A DNA stretch of 64,000 nucleotides, taken from positions 162,369 through 226,368 of the forward strand of contig NZ_SHLX01000016.1 of assembly GCF_004764705.1 (NCBI RefSeq), read 5' to 3'. Source of the stretch: Paenibacillus cymbidii. Lineage in GTDB: Bacteria; Bacillota; Bacilli; Paenibacillales; NBRC-103111. The notes below the pieces were generated by a model, which made no database searches, had not been told where the DNA came from, and worked only from the letters and a program-made list of their open reading frames with translations. Numbering within the stretch: the stretch's first letter is position 1; each line of letters begins with the position of its first letter. The position numbers were made by a program, and so were the translations under genes. This document shows positions 1 through 9,873 of this stretch, piece after piece.

Positions 1-1
1 C

Positions 2-376
2 CGCTCGCGCACGATGGATACGCCGACCAACGACTACGATGTTTTCTACCGCGAAGCATGCGCGTTGTTCGAGCGGCACTGGACGCCAGGCAAGCCGGTC
101 CGGCTGCTCGGCATTACGCTGCAATCGCTGGTGGAGCGGGAGCGCGCGGCCATCCAGCTGGATCTGTTCGATTACGAGAAGCAGCCCCGCAAGGAGCAGC
201 TCAACCGGACGATGGACCGTATTCGCGACAAGTTCGGCGAAAGCGCCATTCTGACGCTGGGCATGATCGGCGACGACCCTTCCGCGCTGATCCGCGATCG
301 GAAGCGGCGGGGGACTTCGCTGCAGATGGATCATCTGAAAGAAAAGCGCGACGGGGACAATCCGTTCGAAGAGTAG
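2..376 (+). CDS. dinB: DNA polymerase IV, C-terminal end (partial)
   Basis: This is the last 124 codons of a Y-family translesion polymerase; the catalytic part lies before the window. The visible part is the little-finger domain: the segment RLLGITLQSLV followed by QLDLFDYEKQPRKEQLNRTM and a closing segment that ends near FGESAILTLG, which is the usual DinB tail order. The reading frame is open from base 2, so the ATG at 14 is internal. The family copies damaged DNA and is error-prone. The gene ends 171 bases before the ferredoxin gene, which has its own promoter. Confidence 0.88.
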   Translation, partial: RSRTMDTPTNDYDVFYREACALFERHWTPGKPVRLLGITLQSLVERERAAIQLDLFDYEKQPRKEQLNRTMDRIRDKFGESAILTLGMIGDDPSALIRDRKRRGTSLQMDHLKEKRDGDNPFEE

Positions 377-473
377 CCGAGAGGGGATGCGAGCGGCTCC
401 GGGCCTTGCGGGATATACGTTCCGGCAGGGCAATCGTTCTGTACGGGCGAAACATTTCATCGATTATCCGTAT

Positions 474-502
474 TTGAACTTTGGGACGAATTATATTATA
501 TT
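474..502 (+). promoter_or_regulatory. Sigma-A type promoter of the ferredoxin gene
   Basis: TTGAAC at 474-479, a 17-base spacer and TATATT at 497-502 make a good vegetative promoter. The ferredoxin start codon follows 46 bases later, with TGAGGAGG at 533-540. Confidence 0.6.
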
Positions 503-547
503 TGAGTTTGAGGATATCATAGAGGACACTTTTGAGGAGGTTTTATC

Positions 548-784
548 ATGGCAAAATACACCTGGGTGGAGAAAGATACATGTATCGCCTGCGGCGCATG
601 CGGAGCGACGGCACCCGACATTTACGATTACGACGACGAGGGACTTGCGGAAGTCATTTTCGACGGCGACGGCAACCACGGCACGACGGAAATTCCGGAA
701 GACCTGTACGACGATCTGCAAGACGCGCAAGACGGCTGCCCGACCGATTCAATCAAAGTGGGCGACTCGCCGTTTAATAAATAA
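548..784 (+). CDS. fer: 4Fe-4S ferredoxin
   Basis: This is a 78-residue soluble electron carrier of the Bacillus type that binds a single [4Fe-4S] cluster. Cluster ligands are Cys12, Cys15 and Cys18 (CIACGAC) and Cys64 in the motif GCP. The rest is very acidic, as expected for a low-potential ferredoxin that docks on basic partners. The ATG at 548 is preceded by GAGGAGG. The gene is monocistronic, with its own promoter upstream and a clear terminator 17 bases after the stop. Confidence 0.93.
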   Translation: MAKYTWVEKDTCIACGACGATAPDIYDYDDEGLAEVIFDGDGNHGTTEIPEDLYDDLQDAQDGCPTDSIKVGDSPFNK

Positions 785-800
785 GCCTCCTCTCGACCGA

Positions 801-832
801 AGCCGGCACCGCAATTGCGGATGCCGGCTTTT
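801..832 (+). terminator. Terminator of the ferredoxin gene
   Basis: AGCCGGCA (801-808) pairs with TGCCGGCT (822-829), with an inner CCGC/GCGG pairing. A short T run follows. Confidence 0.75.
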
Positions 833-1044
833 GCGTGTTTGCGGCCAACTCGGGCACAACTGATTTGGTCGATGCAAGCGGTTTGCGGGACGCCCGGGGC
901 GTACCCGCTTTTTTACTTTTGTGGCCAGGTTGATGACGCGACAGGCTCTTTCCCGGGGAGAGGCGCAATTTGGGTTGGCGAGGCTTGCCGCCGTTGTGCT
1001 ACGCTGATGAAAACGGTTGCTTGAACCAGTCCGGGGGGACCGCA

Positions 1045-3408
1045 ATGGTAAAACGGCAATTTTATGTCAAGCTGATCGTCTTTACGCTGTTAGTTTCCTT
1101 GCCTCCGATTGTGGCGACGAGTCTGTTGTTTTACTACAACGCCAAAGAGACGATGCAGCGGGAGCTGCAGGACGCCAACAACGATTATTTGCGGCAGACG
1201 GTCAATGCGATGGAAATCGTCAGCCGCCAAATCGGCAACAGCTTCCGCCTGCTTTCGTTCGACAAGGCGCTGCGCGAATTCGAAACTTTCCCGCGGGGGG
1301 CCTACTATGAAACGCTGGACGGCGTTTACCGCGACGAGGAATTGCCCGGTTTGTACAGCTACATCAGCACCAAAAAGCGGCTGTACGCGGGACTTGACGC
1401 GCTCAAGGAAGCGAACGAGTACATTTATTCGGTTTACTTGTTCGACAGCGCCAAGCAATTATTGATCGAATCGAACGGCGGGCAATATCGGCCGGAGCAA
1501 TTTTACGATCCCGGCTGGCAATCGTTCGGCGATGCGATGAGGTCCGTTCCGACGTTCGCGGAGCCGCGGATGGCGCGGTTGAAGGACGGGAGCGTCAAGG
1601 AAGTGATTCCGATCGTTTATTTGTCTCCGGCCGTCGGCAATTATTTGATCGTCAATCTGGATGCGGAAGCGCTTTACCGCAGCTTCGTCAATCCGCTCAG
1701 CGACGGGCGCAGCGGCGCATTCTTCATCTTGTCGGAATCGGGCCGCATGATGCTTTACGATTCGGCGAATCCGCTGAATGCGACGATCGGCGCGGATGAA
1801 TCGATGCTGCGGCAGCTGCGTTCCGCTCCGGCCATCCCGGTCGTGAATACGTACGCGGGCAACAAGATGCTGCTTACCGCGCTCGCTTCCGACAAGCTGG
1901 GCTGGACGTTCGTGACGGCGACCGCACTTGACGATTTGTACAGCAGCGTCGTCAATATGCGCCGGATTGCGCTGATTACCTGCATGCTGCTCGCAGCCGC
2001 CACCGGGCTGCTGGTCATGGTCACCACGCGCAGTATTTACCACCCGATTCCCCGGCTGCTGCAATTTATCCGCAACAAGGATCCGCTTGTACCGGGCCGG
2101 GATGCCGATTCGAACGATTCGCAGGAGCCCGGGGAATTCGGGTTGATTCGCGGCAGCCTCGAGCAAGCTTATGAGGATCGCACGAACTTGCAGCAGCGGC
2201 TGCGCGACAGCATGCCGGCGAGCCAGGAGAAATTCGTCCGCTCCCTGCTGCGGGGCACAACGATCGGTCGTGCGGAAATCGAAGACCGGCTGCGGTTTTT
2301 CGGACTGGATATCGGGCTGGACGGGTTGTTGCTGATGCTTGTTGCGGTGGAGGAGGCGAAACTCGGCAAGCCCGACATCGAACGCGAAAAAATCGACGCC
2401 CTGCGACTTCTGGATCGAATCGAGGAAGAACTGCCGGCCGGGCGGAAACGGATCGTGATGGAACTGGCCGAAGGGCAATTCGTCGTTGTGCTGAACGGCA
2501 GCGAACACGACTTGCAGGAGCAGACGGCGATCGCCGAACGAATCATTTCGCAGGCATGGCATCAATTCGGCATCCGCTGCTCGGTTGGCATCGGCGAATA
2601 CGCCGGCGACATGTATGGGCTGAAGCGGGCGTTCGAGCAGGCGCAGGAGGCGCTTCGTTATCGCAGCGTCACGGGCACGGGCGACGTCATTTATATCGAC
2701 GACGTTCGTCTGGAAGGCACGCCGCTGCTGTCGTATCCGAAGGAGAAGGAAACGGCGTTGCTGGGCTATGTAATCGGCGGCGAACCGGCCCGCGCCCGGG
2801 GCGTATTCGCCGAAATGCTGCGGGACATCCGGGCACAGAACGGGTTCGTCCCCCATCACCATATCCAGCATACGTTCGTGCGATTGCTGAGCAGCTTCGT
2901 GGCGGCGGCAAACGAACTGCGGGTCGATTTAAACGAACTGATGCAAACCGACCGCAACTTGTACAGCGTGCTGCTGCAAATGAACGACTGGCACGCCATC
3001 GTTTCCTGGTTCGAACGGATGATCGACAATGTGGCGCTGCGGATCGGCGATGCCTTCCGGGAAAAATACAACCGTCACATCGACCAGACGATGCGTCTGC
3101 TCGAGCAGCACTACGGCGAACAAATATCGCTGGCGGTAGTCGCCGACCGTCTGGGGTTGAACCCTTCGTACTTGAGTCGCATTTTCAAGGAAAATACGGG
3201 CGAAACGTTCTCCGATTATTTGACCCGGCTCCGCATGGAAAAGAGCAAACGGCTGCTGCTGGACAGCAATGACAAAATCAAGGAAATCAGCCAGCAGGTC
3301 GGGTATTACAAAACGAGCTATTTCATCAAATTGTTCAAAACGTACTGCGGCGTATCGCCCGGCGAATTCCGCAAGCAGAACGGGATCGACGCGCCGCAGG
3401 AGGAATGA
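1045..3408 (+). CDS. Membrane-bound AraC-family regulator with extracellular sensor
   Basis: This 787-residue protein has a transmembrane helix near residues 8-28 and a large extracellular part of the Cache sensor type. A second helix near residue 310-330 precedes the motif TTRSIYHPIPRLL, and the protein ends in two AraC helix-turn-helix motifs in the last ~100 residues (LAVVADRLGLNPSYLSRIFK and IKEISQQVGYYKTSYFIKLF). Proteins with this plan usually sit beside an ABC sugar importer and activate it when the sugar is sensed outside. That fits here, because the binding protein and permeases follow directly. The frame is open further upstream to 970, but GGGGGGAC precedes the ATG at 1045. Confidence 0.85.
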   Translation: MVKRQFYVKLIVFTLLVSLPPIVATSLLFYYNAKETMQRELQDANNDYLRQTVNAMEIVSRQIGNSFRLLSFDKALREFETFPRGAYYETLDGVYRDEELPGLYSYISTKKRLYAGLDALKEANEYIYSVYLFDSAKQLLIESNGGQYRPEQFYDPGWQSFGDAMRSVPTFAEPRMARLKDGSVKEVIPIVYLSPAVGNYLIVNLDAEALYRSFVNPLSDGRSGAFFILSESGRMMLYDSANPLNATIGADESMLRQLRSAPAIPVVNTYAGNKMLLTALASDKLGWTFVTATALDDLYSSVVNMRRIALITCMLLAAATGLLVMVTTRSIYHPIPRLLQFIRNKDPLVPGRDADSNDSQEPGEFGLIRGSLEQAYEDRTNLQQRLRDSMPASQEKFVRSLLRGTTIGRAEIEDRLRFFGLDIGLDGLLLMLVAVEEAKLGKPDIEREKIDALRLLDRIEEELPAGRKRIVMELAEGQFVVVLNGSEHDLQEQTAIAERIISQAWHQFGIRCSVGIGEYAGDMYGLKRAFEQAQEALRYRSVTGTGDVIYIDDVRLEGTPLLSYPKEKETALLGYVIGGEPARARGVFAEMLRDIRAQNGFVPHHHIQHTFVRLLSSFVAAANELRVDLNELMQTDRNLYSVLLQMNDWHAIVSWFERMIDNVALRIGDAFREKYNRHIDQTMRLLEQHYGEQISLAVVADRLGLNPSYLSRIFKENTGETFSDYLTRLRMEKSKRLLLDSNDKIKEISQQVGYYKTSYFIKLFKTYCGVSPGEFRKQNGIDAPQEE

Positions 3409-3653
3409 TGCCGGCCGGCCGGCGACTCATACTCCGCCATTGCGGCAATCAACCGGGCATCCCGGATGTCACCGACGTGGCCATAAAAACAATGACCCGG
3501 GCCTGTTTCCTGCGCCGAAACCGACCTACAATACAGGCAACGGCCGCTTCGCCGGCAAAGCGGACGCCGGAATGAAATCGTTTGCACTCGGCCAAAGGGC
3601 AAGCGACGAAGGTGACAGTTGCACGTTTGTACCATCACAAGGGAGGGCATGAC

Positions 3654-5264
3654 ATGGCTATGAAGAAACACGCGTTGCCGTATGCGCTGCTGGCGACGAC
3701 GCTGTTCGCGGTAACGGCGCTGTCCGCTTGTTCGGAAGGCGGCTCGAAGGGGGCGAATGCGACCGTTTCCCCGTCGGCATCGTCAGCGCCGGCTGCAAGC
3801 GCCAGCGCAAAACCGAAGGCGCCCGAAAAAGTGTACATCTACGACATCGGGCTGGCAACGAGTCTCGGCAAATCGAGCAAGCCGGAAGCGGTCAAGAAGG
3901 TGCAGCAAATCGTGCTTGAGCAGACCGGCATCGAAATCGTCACTGTACCGCGGTCGGCCGATTCGCCGAACGAGAAGCTCAACCTGCTGCTGGCCTCGAA
4001 CGATCCGCTCGATCTGTTCGTCGGCACGATGGAGCAGCACCAGGTGAACGGCGCGGCAATGCCGCTGAACGACCTGCTGAACAAGTACGGATCGAACATT
4101 CGCAAGCAATGGCGGTCCGATTGGAGCATCGGTTGGGACGCGCTGACGACGCCGGACGGAAAAATATGGGGCATTCCGACCAACATGGCCAATTCGGGCA
4201 ACCTGGTGCTCGTGCGCAAGGACTGGCTGGACAAACTGAAATTGCCGCAGCCGACGACGATGGAGGAGCTCGAAACCGTGCTGCAGGCGTTTAAAGACAA
4301 AGATCCGGCAGGCAACGGCCAGACGATCCCGCTGCTGACGGATTACAATCCTTCGGCCGGATTGAACGGCATGAACGGCGCGCTGGCGGGCGGTTTCATG
4401 GACGTCGGCTACGGGGATTTCCTCGATACGGACGGCAAAGTGAAGAAAGTGGTCTACAATCCCGGCTACAAGACGTTCGTCGGCGCAATGGCCGATTGGT
4501 ACAAAAAAGGGCTGATCTACAAGGAATCGTTTGCGTTAAACCGCGACCGGCAGAACGAACTGATCAAACAAAATCGGGTCGGTGCCGCGGCAATCTATCA
4601 AACGCTCATGGGCGGCACAAACTTGAACGAGCTTCGCAAGGTTGCGCCGGAAGCCGAATACGTTGCGCTCGATCTGAAAGGACCGAAGGGGATTGCCGCC
4701 AGCCGCGGCAGCGCCAGCCGCTCCGGAATCATGCTGAACAAAAACTCGAAGAACCCGGAAGCTGCGATGCGTTTGCTCGATTGGATTTTCTCCGATATCA
4801 AAAACTATTTCCTGTTGTTCTTCGGCATTGAGAACGACAACTGGAAATACCTTGACAAATCGAAAAATCAGGTGCAAATCAGGCTCAACTACGATTATCT
4901 CGGCGATCTGCTTCCGTTCACGACGCTCGCTTATACGATGCAGTCGGTGATCGTCACCGAAGCGCCGTTGCCGGGCAAAGTGGATTATTCGGACTATTTG
5001 ATCAAAAACGTGCAGTTCAATCCGAGCAAGTCGAAGGCGTACGGCATCGCGACCGTCGATTATCAGTTTGACCGCAAGGCGATTTCGGGAAAGGTACCGA
5101 TGATGGCGGATATCGACCGGACGATCGACCAGGAAATTGTCAAGTTCGTCATGGGCGCTCGTCCGATGGCGGAATACGACAAGTTTCTCGCCGAGCTTAG
5201 CAAGGCGGGCCATGACACCCTGAGCGCCGTTCTTACCGAGGAATACAACAAATTCAAGAAGTAA
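3654..5264 (+). CDS. ABC transporter solute-binding lipoprotein
   Basis: This 536-residue binding protein belongs to the LplA-type family paired with LplB/LplC permeases. It captures an oligosaccharide or related solute at the outer face of the membrane. A lipoprotein signal ends in the lipobox LSAC, with the lipidated Cys at residue 26, followed by a Ser/Ala/Pro-rich tether. The ATG at 3654 is preceded by GGGAGGG. The next gene starts 83 bases later, suggesting one operon. The ligand cannot be read from the sequence; the sialidase and aldolase downstream hint at an acidic sugar or glycan. Confidence 0.87.
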   Translation: MAMKKHALPYALLATTLFAVTALSACSEGGSKGANATVSPSASSAPAASASAKPKAPEKVYIYDIGLATSLGKSSKPEAVKKVQQIVLEQTGIEIVTVPRSADSPNEKLNLLLASNDPLDLFVGTMEQHQVNGAAMPLNDLLNKYGSNIRKQWRSDWSIGWDALTTPDGKIWGIPTNMANSGNLVLVRKDWLDKLKLPQPTTMEELETVLQAFKDKDPAGNGQTIPLLTDYNPSAGLNGMNGALAGGFMDVGYGDFLDTDGKVKKVVYNPGYKTFVGAMADWYKKGLIYKESFALNRDRQNELIKQNRVGAAAIYQTLMGGTNLNELRKVAPEAEYVALDLKGPKGIAASRGSASRSGIMLNKNSKNPEAAMRLLDWIFSDIKNYFLLFFGIENDNWKYLDKSKNQVQIRLNYDYLGDLLPFTTLAYTMQSVIVTEAPLPGKVDYSDYLIKNVQFNPSKSKAYGIATVDYQFDRKAISGKVPMMADIDRTIDQEIVKFVMGARPMAEYDKFLAELSKAGHDTLSAVLTEEYNKFKK

Positions 5265-5346
5265 GCGCGAATGCCGCGTCCGTCTTTCCTTGCGCAAGCA
5301 GCGATAGCGGCGGGCGCGGCGACCGGCGGAAGGAGGATCGTTCGTC

Positions 5347-6264
5347 ATGTTTGCGCAATCCGTCGGCAGGATCAAACGCCATCGCCTTTATTACGCGCTT
5401 GTTGTACCGGGCCTGGCCTATTTTATCGTGTTCCATTATGCGCCGATGTACGGCATTATTATCGCCTTCAAGGACGTATCGCCGTTTGCGAATCTTTCCG
5501 GCATGCTGGCGGCGGATTGGGTCGGATTTATGCACTTTCGCCATTTTTTCCAGTCCTATTACTTCTGGAACATCATCGGCAATACGCTTGCGATCAGCTC
5601 TTACCGGCTCGGATTCGGGTTTCCCGCGCCGATCGTGCTCGCGCTGCTGCTGAATGAGGCACATCACGTCCTGTTCCGGCGGACGGTCCAGACGCTTTCG
5701 TATTTGCCTCACTTTATTTCGATGGTGGTTCTCGCGGGATTGACGACCACGCTGCTCAACATGGATGGCGGTTTCGTCAATACGGTGTTGCTAAAGCTCG
5801 GCATCGAGCCGGTTATGTTCCTCGCGGACAAGTCGTATTTTCGTTCGGTGCTGGTAGTATCGGGCATCTGGAAGGAAATCGGCTGGGGCAGCATCATTTA
5901 TTTGGCCGCCATCGCCGGCATCGACCAGCAGCTGTACGAGGCCGCCAAGGTCGACGGCGCCGGCAGGCTGCGCCAGACCTGGCATATTACGCTGCCGGGC
6001 ATTCGGCCGATCGCGATCATTTTGCTGATTCTGCAGATCGGGCATGTGATGGACGCGGGGTTTGAGCAAATTTTTCTGTTGTATTCTCCGCCGGTGTACG
6101 AGGTGGCCGACATCATCGACACGTACGTTTACCGGATGGGGCTCGTGGAGTTGAAATATTCGTTCGGCACCGCAGTCGGCCTGTTCAAATCGGTGATCGC
6201 GCTGATCCTGATCGTAGGGGCGAACACTGCGGCGCGCAAATTCGGCCAGGAAGGCATCTGGTAG
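5347..6264 (+). CDS. ABC sugar permease, LplB type
   Basis: This 305-residue inner-membrane permease forms half of the import channel, with about six hydrophobic helices. The N-terminus (YYALVVPGLAYFIVFHYAPM) is typical of LplB-like proteins, and the EAA loop that contacts the ATPase is visible as YEAAKVDGAGRLRQTWHITL. AAGGAGG precedes the ATG. No ATPase gene is in the cluster, as is common for this family, which often borrows a shared MsmX-type ATPase. Confidence 0.9.
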   Translation: MFAQSVGRIKRHRLYYALVVPGLAYFIVFHYAPMYGIIIAFKDVSPFANLSGMLAADWVGFMHFRHFFQSYYFWNIIGNTLAISSYRLGFGFPAPIVLALLLNEAHHVLFRRTVQTLSYLPHFISMVVLAGLTTTLLNMDGGFVNTVLLKLGIEPVMFLADKSYFRSVLVVSGIWKEIGWGSIIYLAAIAGIDQQLYEAAKVDGAGRLRQTWHITLPGIRPIAIILLILQIGHVMDAGFEQIFLLYSPPVYEVADIIDTYVYRMGLVELKYSFGTAVGLFKSVIALILIVGANTAARKFGQEGIW

Positions 6265-6272
6265 GTGATCCC

Positions 6273-7154
6273 ATGCGCCAGTCATTCGGAGAAAAAGCGT
6301 TCGGCGTGTTCAATTACGGCTTTCTTGCGGCGTTGTCGCTGCTGTTCGTGCTGCCGTTCCTGATCGTCGCTGCGACTTCGCTTGTCGGCGAGGACGAACT
6401 GATCCGTCGCGGCAGCTTCATTCTGTTCCCGCACCGGCTCGACGGGGCGGCGTATCGGACGCTGCTGGACGGAGGATCCGCGCTGTATCGGGCATACGGC
6501 ATTACATTGCTTCGCGTGACGATCGGCACGATGCTGAATTTGCTGTTTACGGCGATGATGGCGTACGGTCTGTCGCGCAAATCGTTGCCGGGGCGGGGGA
6601 CATTCATTTCGCTCGTTTTCGCCACGATGCTGTTTGGCGGCGGCCTCGTGCCGACGTTTCTGCTGTTGAAATCGTTGTATCTCGTCAATACGTTCTGGGT
6701 AATGATCGTCCCTTCGCTCATCAGCGCATGGAATTTGCTGATTATGAAAAGCTTCTTCGCGCAAATTCCGGAAAGTCTGGAGGAAGCCGCAACGATCGAC
6801 GGCGCGACGCCGTTGCAGCTGCTTATCCGCATCGTCGTGCCGCTCAGCAAGCCGACGATGGCGACGATCGGGCTGTTTTACGCCGTGTGGCACTGGAACG
6901 CCTGGTTCGACGCGGCGATCTTCATCAACAATCTCGATTTGATGCCGGTGCAGGTGCTGATGCGGCGCGTCGTGCTGTCGATGACAAGCAGCGACATGAA
7001 CGCCGAGCTGATGGCCGATCTGTTGCATCGCCCGTCGCCGCAGTCGCTGCGCGGGGCGATGATTATCGTAACGACGCTGCCGATTTTGTTCGTTTATCCG
7101 TTTCTGCAGAAGCATTTCGTCAAAGGCGTTCTGATCGGTTCGATCAAAGGGTAG
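6273..7154 (+). CDS. ABC sugar permease, LplC/YtcP type
   Basis: This 293-residue protein is the second half of the import channel, with six predicted helices. The EAA loop reads LEEAATIDGATPLQLLIRIV. The C-terminal segment LFVYPFLQKHFVKGVLIGSI is characteristic of the carbohydrate permease family. The gene starts 8 bases after the preceding permease stop and is surely cotranscribed with it. Confidence 0.9.
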   Translation: MRQSFGEKAFGVFNYGFLAALSLLFVLPFLIVAATSLVGEDELIRRGSFILFPHRLDGAAYRTLLDGGSALYRAYGITLLRVTIGTMLNLLFTAMMAYGLSRKSLPGRGTFISLVFATMLFGGGLVPTFLLLKSLYLVNTFWVMIVPSLISAWNLLIMKSFFAQIPESLEEAATIDGATPLQLLIRIVVPLSKPTMATIGLFYAVWHWNAWFDAAIFINNLDLMPVQVLMRRVVLSMTSSDMNAELMADLLHRPSPQSLRGAMIIVTTLPILFVYPFLQKHFVKGVLIGSIKG

Positions 7155-7200
7155 GCCATGAGTTTGGCCTCAATCCAGGGAAGGTACGGAGGTGCTGGCC

Positions 7201-8898
7201 TTGAAACAGGCACAAGCCCCGCGGCGCATGATGCCGTCGGGAAAAATCGGGCCGTTCATCGTGCTCGGGGACGGCAGTTTGCTGTCGATTTACGTGGAAG
7301 GACGGAAGTCGGCGGAGTGGAGGAAGCTTGACGTCGCGCAGCATTTGCTGTTGCGCCGATCGTCCGATGGCGGACGTACATGGAGCGAGCCGGAGGCGAT
7401 CGTCTCCCATCCCGAACAAGGGGCGCTGGCGCTCGGTTATGCGCTGTTTGCGGATGCGGCCGGGCGCATTCACCAGTTGTATCTGGTGTTGTTCGACTGG
7501 GAGGAGCATCTGCCGTATGCGGAGCGGAAGATCGAGATGCGCGCGATAACGTCGACGGACGAAGGACGCACTTGGTCGAAACCGCGGCTGATCGATTACG
7601 GCCATTCGTATACGGGTTCGATCAACGCCGTTACGGTGCTGGGCAGCGGACGCATCGTTGTGCCGTTCTCTTATTTGTCGCAGCGCCAAACGGGTTGTTT
7701 CGTCAGCACGGCGATATACTCGGACGATCACGGGGAGTCTTGGCGGCGTGCGGACAGCGATTTGGCGCTCGATAACGGCGGCAGCGAAAGCGAGTCCGGC
7801 GCCGTCGAACCCGTCACCGTCGAACTGCCGGACGGCCGCGTCTGGATGGTCATCCGCACGCAAGCGGGCAAGCTGTACGAGTCGTATTCGGCGGACGGCG
7901 GGACGACATGGAGCGCGCCGTCGCCGACGGCGTTCGTTTCCTCGAACGCGCCGGCCGGACTGCTGCGTTTGAAGGACGGCTCGATTGTGATGGTCTGGAA
8001 CCATTGCAACGGCGAACCGTTCCGCGGCGGCATCAGCTATGCGCGGCAGTCGCTTGTTGCCGCGATTCGCGGCGCGGACGGCACATGGCGCGGATATCGC
8101 GAAATTGTCGGCATGCGGCGCGGGGACGACGATGATCAGCTGTATTGTTATCCGTGGATGGCCGAGCTGGAAGACGGCGGCGTGCTTGTCGGCTATTACG
8201 ATGTGCATCTGGCCCGGTTTGAACAATCGCTGGTGTTTCGAACGGTGCGTTTCGATCCGGCCTGGCTGGCGGAGCCGGAGGCGGCGCTGGGTAAGGAGTT
8301 GTACGGGGAGGAACAGTTCGCGCAAGTGGCGGCGACGCAGGCAGGGGTGGACATGGCGCCCGGGCGGGAAGGTGCCGGCGCGTTGCGGTTGAATGTAGAG
8401 GAAAATGGGCCTTCAGCCGGCGTGACCTGGAATTTCCCGTTGCTCGCCAAAGGAGAACTTGCGATAAAGCTTCGCACAGGGAACAGATTCGCCGGCGCCT
8501 ACTTGACGCTGGCGGAGTCGTTCCTGCTGCCGGGCAACCGTCAGGCGGGCCTGTTCCGGATGCGGATTGAGCCGGAAGGAGGCTTGTCGGTTCAGCGTGC
8601 CAACGAAGGGCCGTATTTGCCGCTGCCCGGGAAAAAGCCGGCGGCTGTTGCGGGCGCGAACGGTGCTGCGGCTGCGGACGCTGGCGGCTGGCGCGAGTTT
8701 GTCATTGGCTGGGATTGCACGCGGGAGCTGGCCTCCTTGCGGGCAAACGGCGCGTTCGCCGGCATGCTGCCGCAGCTTGAGCGCGGCGGCGGCGTTTCTT
8801 ATGTCCGTTTTCATCTTGAGGCGGAAGGCGAGCTGTTGATTGAATCGCTGCGCAGCATCGCACCGGCCGGGCAAAAAGAGGGGGAGTTGCGGCAATGA
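7201..8898 (+). CDS. Sialidase-like protein with Asp-box repeats, probably cytoplasmic
   Basis: This 565-residue protein has a six-bladed propeller of the sialidase/neuraminidase superfamily, marked by four Asp boxes: SSDGGRTW (54-61), STDEGRTW (118-125), SDDHGESW (174-181) and SADGGTTW (230-237). The last ~170 residues look like a separate beta-rich, lectin-like domain. There is no signal peptide, so it probably acts inside the cell on imported sugar. A TTG start at 7201 is chosen because GGAGG at 7188-7192 lies 8 bases ahead; the upstream GTG at 7192 overlaps that site. True sialidase activity is not certain, since I could not identify the arginine triad. Confidence 0.72.
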   Translation: MKQAQAPRRMMPSGKIGPFIVLGDGSLLSIYVEGRKSAEWRKLDVAQHLLLRRSSDGGRTWSEPEAIVSHPEQGALALGYALFADAAGRIHQLYLVLFDWEEHLPYAERKIEMRAITSTDEGRTWSKPRLIDYGHSYTGSINAVTVLGSGRIVVPFSYLSQRQTGCFVSTAIYSDDHGESWRRADSDLALDNGGSESESGAVEPVTVELPDGRVWMVIRTQAGKLYESYSADGGTTWSAPSPTAFVSSNAPAGLLRLKDGSIVMVWNHCNGEPFRGGISYARQSLVAAIRGADGTWRGYREIVGMRRGDDDDQLYCYPWMAELEDGGVLVGYYDVHLARFEQSLVFRTVRFDPAWLAEPEAALGKELYGEEQFAQVAATQAGVDMAPGREGAGALRLNVEENGPSAGVTWNFPLLAKGELAIKLRTGNRFAGAYLTLAESFLLPGNRQAGLFRMRIEPEGGLSVQRANEGPYLPLPGKKPAAVAGANGAAAADAGGWREFVIGWDCTRELASLRANGAFAGMLPQLERGGGVSYVRFHLEAEGELLIESLRSIAPAGQKEGELRQ

Positions 8899-9800
8899 TG
8901 GACCGGGAACGCATTCGGCATGGCATTCAAGGGCCGATTTCGTCGATCAGCACGCCGTTCGACAAGGACGGCAATATCGACGAGCGAGGGCTGCGCAACT
9001 GCGTGGAATACGCGATCGCCGCAGACAGCGGCACGATTCTGCTGACGTACGGAGACAGCCTGTTCAGCGTCCTTACCGACCGCGAGATCGGGGACGTGAC
9101 GCGCATCGTCACCGAACAAACGGCCGGGCGCGGACTGGTCGTGGGCGCCGGCAACTGGTGGACCGGCGAATCGATTCGTTTCGCGGCGTATTGCCGCGAA
9201 ATTGGCGTCGACGTCTTCATGCCGCTGCCGCCGAACTGGGCCGGCTCGTGCACGGAGGAAACGTTGATCGCTCACTTCGAGCAAATTGCCGAAGTTATGC
9301 CGGTCATGCTGGTGACGGCGCTTGGCCCCGGCGTCGGCGTTCCGCTGCCTGCGATTGCGCGGCTGCTGGAGCGGGACAACGGCATCGTGGCGGTGAAGGA
9401 CGATATTTGCGGCGCTTACGGACGCAAGCTTGCCGGTATGGCGAACGGTCGCTGGTCGTTTCTGTCCGGGGGGCGCAAGGAGAACCATCTGGATGTGCTG
9501 CCTTATGGAGCGGAAGCGTACTTGTCGATGTATATGCGGTTTATGCCGTCTGTCGCCCACCGCTACTGGGCCGCGGTGGAGACGGGCGCAATATCCGAAG
9601 CGGCGAGCATCGTCCAGGAAGTCGACATGCCGTTCATGGCGTTCATCGCGGAGCTCGGCATGAACTTCGACGCCGTCATTCACGGCGCGATGGAGCTGGC
9701 CGGCGTAGCCGAAAGGTGGCGGCGGTTGCCCTACAGCTCGCTCGACGACGCGCAGATGGAGCGGCTGGCGCAATTTCTCGAGCGGGTGAAACGCGGTTGA
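8895..9800 (+). CDS. Aldolase of the DapA / N-acetylneuraminate lyase family
   Basis: This 301-residue TIM-barrel enzyme is of the class I aldolase type that cleaves or joins pyruvate. The Schiff-base lysine is Lys168 in VAVKDD. The usual catalytic tyrosine motif (YN.P) is replaced by VTALGP near residues 140-145, so it is not a standard DapA or NanA. The ATG overlaps the sialidase stop by 4 bases, implying translational coupling. In context it probably degrades a product of the imported sugar. The exact substrate is unknown. Confidence 0.75.
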   Translation: MMDRERIRHGIQGPISSISTPFDKDGNIDERGLRNCVEYAIAADSGTILLTYGDSLFSVLTDREIGDVTRIVTEQTAGRGLVVGAGNWWTGESIRFAAYCREIGVDVFMPLPPNWAGSCTEETLIAHFEQIAEVMPVMLVTALGPGVGVPLPAIARLLERDNGIVAVKDDICGAYGRKLAGMANGRWSFLSGGRKENHLDVLPYGAEAYLSMYMRFMPSVAHRYWAAVETGAISEAASIVQEVDMPFMAFIAELGMNFDAVIHGAMELAGVAERWRRLPYSSLDDAQMERLAQFLERVKRG

Positions 9801-9815
9801 GGCAGCTCGATCATG

Positions 9816-9861
9816 AAAGGACCTCCTGCTCCGCTTGGCGGCGGAACAGGAGGTCCTTTTT
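9816..9861 (+). terminator. Terminator of the sugar operon
   Basis: AAGGACCTCCTG (9817-9828) pairs perfectly with CAGGAGGTCCTT (9847-9858) and is followed by TTTTT. Confidence 0.85.
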
Positions 9862-9873
9862 CGTCTGTTTTGA

